NCBI RefSeq assembly: GCF_001624695.1
Contig: NZ_JSEP01000024.1
Location: forward strand, 1 to 64,000
From: Labrenzia sp. OB1
GTDB lineage: Bacteria > Pseudomonadota > Alphaproteobacteria > Rhizobiales > Stappiaceae
DNA: 64,000 nt
Direction of reading: 5' to 3'
The position numbers and the translations under genes were made by a program. The first letter of the stretch is position 1. Each line of letters begins with the position of its first letter. The notes beneath the pieces are model-generated. The model worked only from the letters and a program-made list of their open reading frames with translations, did not search any database and had not been told where the DNA came from. Positions 1 through 9,182 of this stretch are shown piece after piece.

Positions 1-296
1 TGCCCATGGCGTGGTCATCCTTGATCAGGCCGGATGGCACACGTCAAACAAGCTCGCCATCCCGGACAACATCACACTCTTGCCTTTGCCACCCCGATCT
101 CCCGAACTCAATCCTGTCGAAAACCTATGGCAGTACATGCGAGAAAACTGGCTCTCAAACCGGGTCTTCAAGGACTACGACCAGATCGTCGACCTGTGCT
201 GCCGGGCCTGGAACACGCTCATCGATCAGCCATGGAAAATCATGTCAATCGGAATGCGTGACTGGGCGCATCGGTCCTGAATTTTGTCGTTTGGTA
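1..296 (+). mobile_element. 3' end of an IS630-family insertion sequence, cut by the window edge
   Basis: The first ~280 bases encode the C-terminal part of an IS630/Tc1-mariner type transposase, so the window begins inside an insertion sequence. IS630 elements insert at TA dinucleotides; a TA at 295-296, just after the transposase stop, is a possible right boundary. The left end lies outside the window, so the terminal inverted repeat cannot be confirmed. The exact right end is a guess. Confidence 0.6.
2..280 (+). CDS. IS630-family transposase, C-terminal fragment (5' end outside window)
   Basis: The reading frame is open from base 2 and ends with TGA at 278-280, giving about 92 visible residues. 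It contains the second catalytic Asp in a hydrophobic strand (VILDQAGWH) and the third acidic residue in the hallmark PPRSPELNPVENLWQYMRE segment, both typical of the DDE catalytic domain of IS630/Tc1-mariner transposases. The first Asp and the helix-turn-helix N-terminus would lie upstream of the window. The gene runs into the left side of the defence-like genes that follow, which suggests insertion into or next to them. Whether the full transposase is intact cannot be seen. Confidence 0.85.
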   Translation, partial: AHGVVILDQAGWHTSNKLAIPDNITLLPLPPRSPELNPVENLWQYMRENWLSNRVFKDYDQIVDLCCRAWNTLIDQPWKIMSIGMRDWAHRS

Positions 297-745
297 TCAC
301 ATCGTCCGGGCAGGCCCGCCGGCTTCTTCCTCAGCCGATCGCCGATGCGCTCGGTTGGACAATGTTTCAGACTGGCGATACGGAGACAGACCGGTTGCTC
401 GGAGTTGCGCGCCAACGGTTTCTCTCTCCCAAGTCCGAAGATCGGCAGGACGCGTTGGAAAAGCTGTGGGACGCTTTTGAACGGATGAAGACGCTGGAAC
501 CTGGCGTCAATAAACGCGCGCAGGCCGATGCGCTGCTAGATCGTGTCGCCTCGCCCGGCTCTGGATTTCGAGAAGCCCTTGCGCGAGAGGCTGCTGAGCT
601 AACCTCGATAGGGAACAGCTTTCGCATTCGTCATTCTGAGACAACACAGGAAGCTCTAACCTCTCTGGATCAGGTTGACTATCTGTTTACGCGCATGTTT
701 GCGTTTTTGCGAGTGATCCTAAAAGGGACTGGGCGTGGGGGATAA
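284..745 (+). CDS. C-terminal part of an abortive-infection (HEPN/Abi)-like protein, probably truncated by the IS
   Basis: A 153-residue frame opens with a TTG immediately after the transposase stop. Its body (ALEKLWDAFERMKTLE, then AQADALLDRVASP, then a helix with SIGNSFRIRHSETT and a C-terminal hydrophobic stretch VDYLFTRMFAFLRVIL) resembles the all-helical C-terminal domain of abortive-infection proteins of the HEPN kind; the IRH motif could be the HEPN active site. The first ~35 residues look unlike the family, no ribosome site precedes the TTG, and an IS end abuts it, so the N-terminal part of the original gene is probably missing. It overlaps the next gene by 11 bp, which implies the two were translated together. 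Family assignment is from recalled sequence style and is moderate at best. Confidence 0.5.
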   Translation: MSFGITSSGQARRLLPQPIADALGWTMFQTGDTETDRLLGVARQRFLSPKSEDRQDALEKLWDAFERMKTLEPGVNKRAQADALLDRVASPGSGFREALAREAAELTSIGNSFRIRHSETTQEALTSLDQVDYLFTRMFAFLRVILKGTGRGG

Positions 746-2057
746 CCTTTACGAACTCATCTACAGGCTTCTTCGGGGAATGAGCCACGCCCAATTGAGC
801 CAGGAGCCAGAGCAAGTTGCTGGGCTGATTGTACCTGCGCCGGAGGGCTTCTCGATCGGGCAGCGTGTTGAACTGGCGCTCAGTAACTTAACGCAGGAGG
901 ACTTAGCTCGGCTTGCGGTTAAATTCGCAGCTGCTCGTGGTGACATCCCGCTCGATGAGGCTGGTCGCAAGGTGCTAGAAGCCGATGATCCGCCACTGAC
1001 GCAGATCACACGACGAGACGTAGCGCGGATCCTTGGCGACGACCTTGCCGGAGAGCGCAACACGGTGGAAGTGGTCGAAGGCTACTTCCCACTTTCCTCG
1101 CCCTTCGAAGACTTTTTCGGCAGCCGGGGCAAAAGCCTGCGAGACCAGGTCGTCCGGCACATGGATCAAAATCCAGGCGATTGGTCCGTCGAACATCTTT
1201 TCGGCGAAATCGGGGCCTTCAATTGTTCAAAGGCCAGGTTCGGCGCCTTGCTTGAGCAAGGCGTTCATCCCCTTTCCCGAACGGGCGATGAGCAGAAAAA
1301 GACGGTCGCAGCATTAAACAGAATACTCGCGCGGGATGGATACGAGCTTGCTCAGGACGGCGAGATATCCGGGCACCCGCGGTTCAGTTTCCGCTCTCTG
1401 GTGCGTGGGGTCAGTGGTCGGCCAAAAAACCTGGTCTTTGCGTCGCGAGGACCTAAGCCGGAGATTGGCTTTGCCGATGCAATTAACAACGACATCGTCA
1501 TTTTGTCTGGAGAAGAGAACTGCTTGATCTACGACAGCCCCATCGGCGCAAACGGTCTTCTGTGGTCGGAGCTCGTTTCCTGGTGGGGCCAAGTCACGCC
1601 GGGTGCTGATGCCGCAAAACTTGGATTTCGACTCCAGGAATCGCTGGCCTCGGAAGCGGAACGCAAGCTATTCGCGACTTACTTCAAGGCCTATCGGCCC
1701 GCCCTCGGCGAGGCGCTGCCTGCACTTCTGCCGCAGGTCTATCTGCACTATGACCCTGCCGTGGTGAAGACCCTACGTCATCGGTTGCCTCTGCCGCGTC
1801 AGCGCATGGACTTCCTGCTGCTTCTTCCTAACCATCAGCGCATCGTGATTGAAGTTGATGGCAAACATCACTTCTCGGAAAACGACCGTCCGTCATTGAA
1901 GGTCTATGCAGATATGGTGTCGGCTGATCGCGAATTGCGCCTTGCTGGATATGAGGTCTATCGGTTCGGGGCGAATGAACTGGTTGGTGACGGCGCTGAA
2001 AAACGCATTACTAATTTCTTCGATAAGCTTTTTCGGCTGCATCGGATTAGGCAATGA
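735..2057 (+). CDS. AbiJ-NTD3-like / PD-(D/E)XK nuclease defence protein
   Basis: A 440-residue protein starting at a GTG that overlaps the end of the upstream gene. Residues ~90-215 (TQITRRDVARIL, then a helical region ending HPLSRTGDEQKKTVAALNRIL and RDGYELAQDGEISGHP) resemble the AbiJ N-terminal domain 3 found in abortive-infection proteins. Residues ~340-440 form a restriction-endonuclease-like fold: D359 in QRMDFLLLL, then D375-G-K377 in IVIEVDGKHH, followed by a Vsr/DUF559-like tail (ADRELRLAGYEVYRFGANEL). The D...DxK triad is intact, so nuclease activity is plausible. Predicted role: phage defence by nucleic acid cleavage, with the helical domains sensing or regulating. Domain calls are by eye; the function is inferred. 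Confidence 0.6.
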   Translation: MGDNLYELIYRLLRGMSHAQLSQEPEQVAGLIVPAPEGFSIGQRVELALSNLTQEDLARLAVKFAAARGDIPLDEAGRKVLEADDPPLTQITRRDVARILGDDLAGERNTVEVVEGYFPLSSPFEDFFGSRGKSLRDQVVRHMDQNPGDWSVEHLFGEIGAFNCSKARFGALLEQGVHPLSRTGDEQKKTVAALNRILARDGYELAQDGEISGHPRFSFRSLVRGVSGRPKNLVFASRGPKPEIGFADAINNDIVILSGEENCLIYDSPIGANGLLWSELVSWWGQVTPGADAAKLGFRLQESLASEAERKLFATYFKAYRPALGEALPALLPQVYLHYDPAVVKTLRHRLPLPRQRMDFLLLLPNHQRIVIEVDGKHHFSENDRPSLKVYADMVSADRELRLAGYEVYRFGANELVGDGAEKRITNFFDKLFRLHRIRQ

Positions 2058-2107
2058 ACTTGTTCGCTGATGTACCAAAATGCAGGGCGATCTGTAGGGG
2101 ATAGAAA

Positions 2108-3430
2108 TTGAAGACAACGATTTTCTGGTCTTGGCAAAGTGACCGCGACCCGAAGTTGCACCACTATTTTGTGCGCGATGCGCTGAAAGGTGCATGTAAA
2201 CTCATCGCCCTCGATCCCAACTATGAGGAAGCGGTGCGACCCGAGGTCGATCACGATACCAAGAATGTTGCCGGAACCCCGGACATCACGAAGACGATTC
2301 TGGACAAGATCGCCAGAGCAAATGTGTTCGTCGCGGATATGACCCCGGTTGGAGTAACGGATCCCGTAGCGCTTCAGCCGAACACGGCCGCAGACAAGCG
2401 TTCAGAGCCGAAGCATCTGCAAAACCCGAACGTCATGTCCGAGCTTGGCTATGCGGAACATGCGCTCTCGCAGGGCCGCATCATCCTGGTGGCAAACGGC
2501 GCGCACTATCCCGGTCCCGTGGCGCTCCCGTTTGACTGGCGTCACCGGAGCGGCGCGAAAGTCTATCACCTGAAGGACGGCGCCACGAAGGAAGAGATCA
2601 AGGTGGAGCAGAAGCGTTTCACCGAGGTTCTGAAGAGCTGCATTGTGCCCATCCTGGCCGAGCAAGCGCCGGCAAAGACGCCTCCGCCGCCGATTTCATG
2701 GCAGGCACCGAGCCGTGGCGATCCGGCCATCTGGCCGTCGGCGGAGAAGAAGCTTGAGTTTCGCAACAATGCGATGGGGGAGCCGCAGCGCAGTGTTGAG
2801 CTGCGGGAAGGGACGCGGATCTTTGCACGCATCGCCCCGCGCGAATGGTCGGTGCCTGCCAGGGTCGAGCTTGAACAGCGGATTTCGGACGTAGGGCTGA
2901 ACATTCGTGGGCGAGATGGTGATTGGGGTCTCAATGGCGATGGCGCACTGTCGGTCTGGGGCCATATCACCGGCGCACGCAACGACATGATCGTCACGAA
3001 CGCGACGCAATGGTTCCAGTCGAATGGCGAGCTTTGGGCGGTCAATAGCAACTGCTTCGCCGAGAACAGCGGTGGCCAGTGTTTCGCCTCCGCGCTGCCG
3101 TTCACACCGCTGGATGAGTTTCTTCGCAAGGGCATTGCCGCCATTAAAGCCATGGGCGGCAAAGGCCCGATCGGGATCAAGCTGGGTGCAGGTGATCTGA
3201 CCGACACCGTCTTGCCTGGCCAATACCAATCGCAACGCTTCCCGGCTGTCAGCGCGCGTGCGGATGTGGATGAAGAACTTGAGACTTGGACACCAGACGA
3301 ACGAAGAGCGCTCCTGTTCCGATTCTGGAATGCATTGATGGACGTCTACGGGTGTTCACCTGCGCGATCGTCAGCAGAGTTTGAAAAAGCAGCTGCGCTT
3401 GCGCCGCTCTCGAAACAAGTAGAGGAATGA
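2108..3430 (+). CDS. TIR-like (FWSWQSD-type) N-terminal domain protein, putative defence effector
   Basis: A 440-residue protein starting at TTG (2108) with the purine-rich GTAGGGGATAG just upstream. The N-terminus begins KTTIFWSWQSD, the opening strand of a group of TIR-like/nucleoside-deoxyribosyltransferase-like nucleotide-binding domains that occur in defence islands. It continues with a second strand (ANVFVADMTPV) and an NVMSELGYAEHAL helix whose Glu could be catalytic. The domain spans about residues 1-185. After a proline-rich linker (APAKTPPPPISW) the rest (~205-440) is a region I do not recognise. It lies 50 bp after the nuclease gene, same strand, and probably belongs to the same island. 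Possible roles are NAD+ or nucleotide hydrolysis; this is inference. Confidence 0.5.
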   Translation: MKTTIFWSWQSDRDPKLHHYFVRDALKGACKLIALDPNYEEAVRPEVDHDTKNVAGTPDITKTILDKIARANVFVADMTPVGVTDPVALQPNTAADKRSEPKHLQNPNVMSELGYAEHALSQGRIILVANGAHYPGPVALPFDWRHRSGAKVYHLKDGATKEEIKVEQKRFTEVLKSCIVPILAEQAPAKTPPPPISWQAPSRGDPAIWPSAEKKLEFRNNAMGEPQRSVELREGTRIFARIAPREWSVPARVELEQRISDVGLNIRGRDGDWGLNGDGALSVWGHITGARNDMIVTNATQWFQSNGELWAVNSNCFAENSGGQCFASALPFTPLDEFLRKGIAAIKAMGGKGPIGIKLGAGDLTDTVLPGQYQSQRFPAVSARADVDEELETWTPDERRALLFRFWNALMDVYGCSPARSSAEFEKAAALAPLSKQVEE

Positions 3431-3643
3431 CTCGCAAAGAGGCGAACTTGAATGTGCTCAATCTGAGCTCCTGGACACCGATCTATGTTCTTATGAAGGG
3501 AGTGCTGCCGAGGAGCACGCATTGCACGTTCTTCGCAATGTCACATCGAGCTATGTGTCAAAGGCTGCTTCTAAAAAACGAGGCCCCATAAACTGTCGTT
3601 CTGCTGAGGGCTGCGAGGTCATCTTTAAGACATGTAATAGAGA

Positions 3644-3677
3644 AAACCCGCGCGATCATTTTTGATCGAGCGGGTTT
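3644..3677 (+). terminator. Hairpin downstream of the defence-like island
   Basis: Two 15-base arms (3644-3658 and 3663-3677) pair with a single mismatch around a four-T loop. Three Ts close the right arm and four As flank the left arm, so it could end transcription from either direction. It lies in the 473-bp convergent gap between the TIR-like gene and nrdJ (3431-3903), which otherwise shows no coding features. Confidence 0.6.
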
Positions 3678-3817
3678 GTCGTTTCTGGCGCGCATGAGCT
3701 GACTATTGGCCTAAATCGTGAAACCTATGCGACACGGGACAACAAGCATAAGGCTGACCTCTTCGCCAGTGTCGCATATTACCGCAACCGTCGTTTTTCA
3801 CCCATCTCCCATTCCGC

Positions 3818-3846
3818 ACCAACCCAAGGAATTTCCTCGGGTTGGT
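3818..3846 (-). terminator. Hairpin downstream of nrdJ
   Basis: Arms ACCAACCC (3818-3825) and GGGTTGGT (3839-3846) pair perfectly, and an inner AGGA/TCCT extends the stem past one mismatch to a three-base loop. It sits 58 bp beyond the nrdJ stop codon on the minus strand. No run of Ts follows in either direction, so it may act as an mRNA 3' stabiliser rather than a classic intrinsic terminator. Confidence 0.45.
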
Positions 3847-3903
3847 ACAAAACATTGGGTGCTATGAACAAAACTTTGGTCCTCTCACCAATACAGCTTT
3901 GCC

Positions 3904-6900
3904 TCAACTACACCCGCTGGTGCCGCCACAGGTGTCGCATTTCAGGCAGGTTCCGTTCCTCACCATGGTGAAGTTACCGCATTCGGAGCAGCTTTCGCCT
4001 TCATAGCCTTTCATGCGGGCCTGGGCGATTTGCTGGGCCGCGGTGTTGGGCTGCTGGGCCGGGGGGGTGGAGATTTCCACCGCGGCGGCGGCTTCCGAGC
4101 CGCGGGCGAAGGCCGTGGCGACGGCGGAGACCTGGGCGGCGGGGCTGCTGGCGGTCTTGACCGAGATGACGTCGGTCGCCTCGCCGGCGGGGTCGCCACC
4201 GGCAACGAGGCGGAAGCGCTCGGTCTGGCCGCGCACGAGGCCGTGGGAGACGACGCCGCCGGACGCACCCTTGTCCATGCTCCTGACCGCGCCGGGATCG
4301 ACCGGACCGTTGAAGGCTTCCGGCGGGACGTGGGCCAGGTCGTGCCGGCCAAGGTAGGAGACCGCCAACTCGCGGAAGACATAGTCGAGGATCGAGGTCG
4401 CGTTCTTGATCGCGTCGTTGCCCTGGACCATGCCGGCCGGCTCGAACTTGGTGAAGGTGAACGCGTCGACATATTCCTCCAGCGGCACGCCGTATTGCAG
4501 GCCGAGCGAGACGGAAATGGCGAAATTGTTGATGAAGGCGCGCAGCGCCGAGCCTTCCTTGTTCATGTCGAGGAAGATCTCGCCGAGGCGGCCGTCGTCG
4601 TATTCGCCGGTCCGCAGGAACACGGTGTGTCCGCCGATCTTGGCCTTCTGGGTGTAGCCCTTGCGCCGCGCAGGCAGCTTTTCCTGCTCGCGCACGACCC
4701 GCTCGACGATCCGCTCCACGATGCGCTCGGCGACCACTTCGGCCCGTGCTGCCTGGGGCCTTGCGGCGATTTCCTCGGCGGTGTCTTCCAGATCCTCGTC
4801 ATCGTCAGCCAGAAGCTGCGAGTTGAGCGGCTGGGAGAGCTTGGAGCCGTCACGGTAGAGCGCGTTGGCCTTGAGGGCCAGCTTCCAGGACAGCAGATAG
4901 GCTTCCTTGCAGTCTTCCACCGTCGCATTGTTGGGCATGTTGATCGTCTTGGAGATCGCGCCGGAGATGAACGGCTGGGCCGCGGCCATCATGCGGATGT
5001 GACTTTCCACCGACAGGAAGCGCTTGCCGATACGGCCGCACGGGTTGGCGCAGTCGAAGACCGGGTAGTGCTCTTCCTTGAGGAAGGGAGCGCCTTCCAG
5101 GGTCATCGCGCCGCAGACATGAGTGTTGGCGGCTTCGACTTCCGACCTTGAGAAGCCGAGGAAGGTGAGGAGATCGAATTCCGGATCGTCCATCTGCTCG
5201 GGGGAAACGCCGAGGCTTGCAAGCTGCTCGTCGCCGAGCGTCCAGCGGTTGAAGACGAACTTGATGTCGAAGGCCGACTTCATGCCATCCTTCAGCTTGG
5301 TCAGACTCTCGTCGGTGAAACCCTTGGACTTCAGGGCCGCCGGGTTGATGCCGGGAGCCTGATCGATTGAGCCGAGGCCAACCGCGTAGGCTTCGATCTC
5401 GCCGATCTCGCTTTCCGAGTAGCCGAGCTTGCTCAGGGCCTCGGGAACGGCGCGGTTGATGATCTTGAAATAGCCGCCGCCGGCCAGCTTCTTGAACTTC
5501 ACAAGAGCGAAGTCCGGTTCGATGCCGGTCGTGTCGCAGTCCATGACCAGACCGATGGTGCCGGTCGGGGCGATGACGGTGGACTGGGCGTTGCGGAAGC
5601 CGTTCTGTTCGCCGAGCTCAAGCGCACGGTCCCAGGCCTTCTTGGCCCGGTCCACGATCACCTTGTCCGGGCAGTTGGCATGGTCGAGCGCAACCGGGTT
5701 TGTGTGCAGATCCTCATAACCGTTCGCTTCGCCATAGGCGGCGCGGCGGTGATTGCGGATCACCTTGAGCATATGCCTGGCGTTTTTCTTGTACCCCGGG
5801 AAGGAGCCGAGTTCGCCGGCCATTTCCGCCGAGGTTGCGTAGGAGACACCGGTCATGACGGCGGTCAGTGCACCGCACAGGGCGCGGCCTTCCTCGCTGT
5901 CATAGGGAATGCCGGAGGTCATCAGTAGGCCACCGATGTTGGCGTAGCCGAGGCCGAGGGTGCGGAACTTGTAGGACAGTTCGGCGATTTCCTTCGACGG
6001 GAACTGCGCCATCAGCACCGAGATTTCCAGAACGACGGTCCACAGGCGCACGGCGTGTTCGTAGCTGTCGATGTCGAAAGAAGCGTCCTCGCGGCGGAAC
6101 TGCATCAGGTTCAGGGACGCCAGGTTGCAGGCGGTGTCGTCCAGGAACATGTATTCCGAGCATGGGTTGGACGCGCGGATTTCGCCATCGGCAAGGCAGG
6201 TGTGCCAGTCGTTGATGGTGGTGTGGTACTGCAGGCCCGGATCGGCGGAGGCCCAGGCGGCATAGCCGATCTGCTCCCACAGTTCCTTTGCCTGCACGGT
6301 TTTCAGCGTCTCGCCGCTGCGGCGGGCGGTCAGGTCCCAGGTGCTGTCCTCGACGACGGCGTTGAGGAAGCCGTCGGTGATGCGCACGGAGTTGTTGGAG
6401 TTCTGGCCGGCGACCGTGAGGTAGGCTTCCGAATCCCAGTCAGTGTCGTAAACCGGGAATTCGATCTTGGTGAAGCCCTGGCGGGCGAACTGGATGACGC
6501 GCTGGATGTAGTTCTCCGGAACCATCATCTTTTTCGCGGCGCGGATCTCACGCTTCAACGCCGGGTTCTTGGCCGGGTCGAAACATTCGCCGTTGTCGGC
6601 CTCGCAATTGACGCAGGCGCGCATGATGGCGCTGAGGTGCTTCTGGCAGATGCGCGAACCGGTGACGAGCGCCGCGACCTTCTGCTCTTCCTTGACCTTC
6701 CAGTTGATGTATTCCTCGATGTCGGGATGGTCGACATCGACCACAACCATCTTGGCCGCGCGGCGGGTGGTGCCGCCGGACTTGATCGCGCCGGCCGCCC
6801 GGTCACCGATCTTCAGGAAGCTCATCAGGCCGGAGGACTTGCCGCCGCCGGACAGCCGCTCGCCGGCCGCCCGCACATGGGAGAAGTTCGAGCCGGTACC

Positions 6901-7587
6901 CGATCCGTATTTGAACAGGCGCGCTTCGCGCACCCACAGGTCCATGATGCCACCCTCGTTCACCAGGTCGTCGCCGACGGACTGGATGAAGCATGCATGC
7001 GGCTGGGGATGTTCGTAGGCGGTCTTGGACTTGGTCAGGCGGCCGCTCTGGTAATCGACATAGAAATGACCCTGGCTCGGGCCGTCAATGCCATAGGCCC
7101 AGTGCAGGCCTGTGTTGAACCACTGCGGGGAGTTCGGCGCCACCTTCTGGGTCGCCAGCATATAGCGGAGTTCGTCAAAGAAAGCCCGGGCGTCGGCTTC
7201 GCCGTCGAAGTAGCCGCCTTTCCAGCCCCAGTAGGTCCAGGTGCCCGCCAGGCGGTCGAACACCTGACAGCCGTCGATCTCGGAGCCGTAACGCTCGTCT
7301 TCAGGCAGGTCTTCAAGAGCGGTCTCATCGGCCTCGTGGCGCCACAGCCAGGACGGGACGGTGTTTTCCTCAACCGGCTTCAGCTTTGCCGGGACGCCGG
7401 CCTTGCGGAAATACTTCTGGGCCAGGATGTCGGCTGCGACCTGGGAAAACTGGGCCGGGACCTGGATATCGGCCAGGCGGAAGACGACCGAACCATCCGG
7501 ATTCCGGATCTCGCTGGTGGCCGTGCGAAATTCTATGGTGGCGTAAGGCGATTGACCGTCCTTGGTATAGCGCCGCTCGATCCGCAT
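3904..7587 (-). CDS. nrdJ: Adenosylcobalamin-dependent (class II) ribonucleoside-diphosphate reductase
   Basis: 1227-residue enzyme that makes deoxyribonucleotides from ribonucleotides using B12 to generate its radical, working with or without oxygen. Visible motifs: active-site Cys199 (HACFIQ), the phosphate-binding [11 protein letters not shown] at ~226-236, the N474-P-C476-S-E478 catalytic loop, the [19 protein letters not shown] segment, and a C-terminal cysteine cluster (CSECG...CLKCDTCGG, ~1200-1226) that reduces the active site. Length fits the long alphaproteobacterial NrdJ form. ATG start preceded by AGGGGACTTAG-type Shine-Dalgarno bases. Monocistronic; expression is probably under NrdR (see the paired boxes at 7813-7859). 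No B12 riboswitch was recognised in its 255-nt leader. Confidence 0.96.
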   Translation of the reverse strand: MRIERRYTKDGQSPYATIEFRTATSEIRNPDGSVVFRLADIQVPAQFSQVAADILAQKYFRKAGVPAKLKPVEENTVPSWLWRHEADETALEDLPEDERYGSEIDGCQVFDRLAGTWTYWGWKGGYFDGEADARAFFDELRYMLATQKVAPNSPQWFNTGLHWAYGIDGPSQGHFYVDYQSGRLTKSKTAYEHPQPHACFIQSVGDDLVNEGGIMDLWVREARLFKYGSGTGSNFSHVRAAGERLSGGGKSSGLMSFLKIGDRAAGAIKSGGTTRRAAKMVVVDVDHPDIEEYINWKVKEEQKVAALVTGSRICQKHLSAIMRACVNCEADNGECFDPAKNPALKREIRAAKKMMVPENYIQRVIQFARQGFTKIEFPVYDTDWDSEAYLTVAGQNSNNSVRITDGFLNAVVEDSTWDLTARRSGETLKTVQAKELWEQIGYAAWASADPGLQYHTTINDWHTCLADGEIRASNPCSEYMFLDDTACNLASLNLMQFRREDASFDIDSYEHAVRLWTVVLEISVLMAQFPSKEIAELSYKFRTLGLGYANIGGLLMTSGIPYDSEEGRALCGALTAVMTGVSYATSAEMAGELGSFPGYKKNARHMLKVIRNHRRAAYGEANGYEDLHTNPVALDHANCPDKVIVDRAKKAWDRALELGEQNGFRNAQSTVIAPTGTIGLVMDCDTTGIEPDFALVKFKKLAGGGYFKIINRAVPEALSKLGYSESEIGEIEAYAVGLGSIDQAPGINPAALKSKGFTDESLTKLKDGMKSAFDIKFVFNRWTLGDEQLASLGVSPEQMDDPEFDLLTFLGFSRSEVEAANTHVCGAMTLEGAPFLKEEHYPVFDCANPCGRIGKRFLSVESHIRMMAAAQPFISGAISKTINMPNNATVEDCKEAYLLSWKLALKANALYRDGSKLSQPLNSQLLADDDEDLEDTAEEIAARPQAARAEVVAERIVERIVERVVREQEKLPARRKGYTQKAKIGGHTVFLRTGEYDDGRLGEIFLDMNKEGSALRAFINNFAISVSLGLQYGVPLEEYVDAFTFTKFEPAGMVQGNDAIKNATSILDYVFRELAVSYLGRHDLAHVPPEAFNGPVDPGAVRSMDKGASGGVVSHGLVRGQTERFRLVAGGDPAGEATDVISVKTASSPAAQVSAVATAFARGSEAAAAVEISTPPAQQPNTAAQQIAQARMKGYEGESCSECGNFTMVRNGTCLKCDTCGGTSGCS

Positions 7588-7812
7588 TCTCTAAGTCCCC
7601 TTGTATCGCATACCGGTTCTGCCCGAACCGGACTTCTCGTCCGCATCACATCCGGCCCGGCGTCGCCGCCGGCCCCCGATCAACGGATGCCAACCGGAAT
7701 CGATTGATCATCCAGAACCGACCGGTTCAAAAGTGCTGGAGTCTCCTGATCGCGTTCACAGGAACACGGGAAATTCCAGAGCCGAATGCCGCCTTGTCAT
7801 TTTCAGGCTCTG

Positions 7813-7878
7813 AGCCTGTATGTAGCGTATCTGATTATCTGGTCCACTATATATAGTGTTATTCAACAGCTTTGTCAC
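7813..7878 (-). promoter_or_regulatory. nrdJ promoter with two NrdR boxes
   Basis: On the minus strand a -35-like GTGACA (7873-7878) is separated by exactly 17 bases from TATATA (7850-7855). The -10 lies inside the perfect palindrome CACTATATATAGTG (7845-7858), which matches the NrdR box core CWATATATWG with flanking AC/GT. A second, weaker box (7813-7828) shares 10 of 16 positions and is offset by 31 bp, the three-helical-turn spacing known for paired NrdR boxes. NrdR senses dATP/ATP and represses ribonucleotide reductase genes. The regulator gene is not in the window. Confidence 0.75.
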
Positions 7879-8326
7879 GATGTGAACGCAGAAACAGGCA
7901 CAAAGAAACCCTGCCTCCGGCTTAAGGCTGAAAAGCCGGAATGGGGACGCTGACACTTACTTTCTGGATGACCGGAGCGCCCGGAAGGGCTCCCGACTAC
8001 GCACATCGCAATGATAGTGAAACTAATGTAAACGAATTCTTAAGGTCAAGGCGTGAGTGACAACAGCTAGTGCCCAGTTTGCAGGCAAACGCAAAATCTT
8101 GTGTGCGAATGTGGATAGTGGGGAGGGCGCCGGACAAGCGCAACCATCTGGAATTTAGCGCTTGCTTTCCCGGCGAAGCGGTTCCGACCGCGCACGCGGT
8201 CGTTTCTGTGGATGACAATGCGTAAAGTTTTATGAAAATTTGAAGAAAATGGACGGGATCGATTTCAACGGGGTTTAAGCCGGGTCTGGTTTAGTGCGGG
8301 CAGGACAGGATAGGGACCCGCATTTC
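7879..8326. other. Intergenic region between divergent nrdJ and the receiver-domain gene
   Basis: Noncoding stretch upstream of the nrdJ promoter and of the response regulator at 8327. AT-rich patches around 8220-8250 could hold the promoter of the rightward gene, but no convincing -35/-10 pair was found. No RNA gene or repeat was recognised. Confidence 0.5.
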
Positions 8327-9031
8327 ATGAAGCATCATGCCGCCTTCGGGCTTTCGATGGAGGATGTCGACGCGGTCGTTGTCGAAGACAGCAAGCCGAT
8401 GCAGACGATTCTGAGGTCGATTCTTCTCAGCTTCAAGGTCGCACGTGTGCGGGTCTTCGATTCGGCCGACGATGCGCTGGAGGCCAGCCTTGCCGAGCCG
8501 CCAAACGTGATTCTGACCGACTGGCGCATGGAGCCGACCTCCGGGTACCAGTTTCTGCGTCTCGTGCGGCATCGCCATATGGAACCGCTTTGCTACGTAC
8601 CGATTCTCTTCATCACCGCGCATGGCACCCGGCCACTGGTGGACAAGGCGCTGCGCGCCGGCGCGCATCATGTGCTGGTCAAGCCGGTGTCTCCCTCCAC
8701 CTTGTACAAGCGGCTGACGTGGGTCCTGAATGACGATCGGCCCATGACACTGGAGCACTCCGGCTTCTACAACATCTATGGCATACAGAAGACCCTGGAT
8801 GCACAGGCGGAGAAGATGCAGACCCTGGCCGGTGCGCGCCTGCATCACCAGATGGCGACACAAAAGCGTGCCGAGGTGGAAGGGGCCGTCGAGGCGGCCT
8901 TTGCACAGAACACGGGCCGGGGGCCGGTGTTCGCGGGCGAGAAGAAGAAAGAGCCGATACAGCATTCGGCGGCGGCAAAACACATCCGCAACGCGGGATT
9001 CGCCGCGGTCAAGGGCGCCAAGTCTCACTGA
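8327..9031 (+). CDS. Single-domain response regulator (CheY-like receiver) with C-terminal extension
   Basis: 234 residues from the ATG at 8327 (an in-frame GTG at 8294 would add 11). Residues ~12-130 form a receiver domain: acidic pair E20/D21, phospho-acceptor D65 in ILTDWRM, T97 in LFITA and K119 in LVKPVSP, all at the canonical positions, so it should be phosphorylated by a histidine kinase or phosphotransfer protein. The remaining ~100 residues contain no DNA-binding domain I recognise; they are basic and alanine-rich near the end (AAAKHIRNAGFAAVKGAKSH). No kinase gene lies nearby. The output is unknown; it may act through protein contacts. Confidence 0.8.
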   Translation: MKHHAAFGLSMEDVDAVVVEDSKPMQTILRSILLSFKVARVRVFDSADDALEASLAEPPNVILTDWRMEPTSGYQFLRLVRHRHMEPLCYVPILFITAHGTRPLVDKALRAGAHHVLVKPVSPSTLYKRLTWVLNDDRPMTLEHSGFYNIYGIQKTLDAQAEKMQTLAGARLHHQMATQKRAEVEGAVEAAFAQNTGRGPVFAGEKKKEPIQHSAAAKHIRNAGFAAVKGAKSH

Positions 9032-9182
9032 GTTTCGGCCCGCATGCCGTTTTATCCTCAGTTGCAGGATGCCCGAACTGGACACAAGCGCCTGTTGCCG
9101 CCATAGTCCGCCGAAATCCGGCATCCAGGTTCAGCGGTTTCCGGAGTTCCAGAATCTGTCATCAAGGGACCTTTTGAGGGCC

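Noticed and set aside
4030-7707. Long plus-strand open frames of 373 and 550 residues opposite nrdJ
   Set aside because: They are antisense shadows caused by the high GC third position of nrdJ codons; the protein text is low-complexity and has no family marks.
7588-7860. Cobalamin riboswitch ahead of nrdJ
   Set aside because: The B12-box GCCACTG and the surrounding arms were not found on the minus strand; NrdR boxes explain the regulation better.
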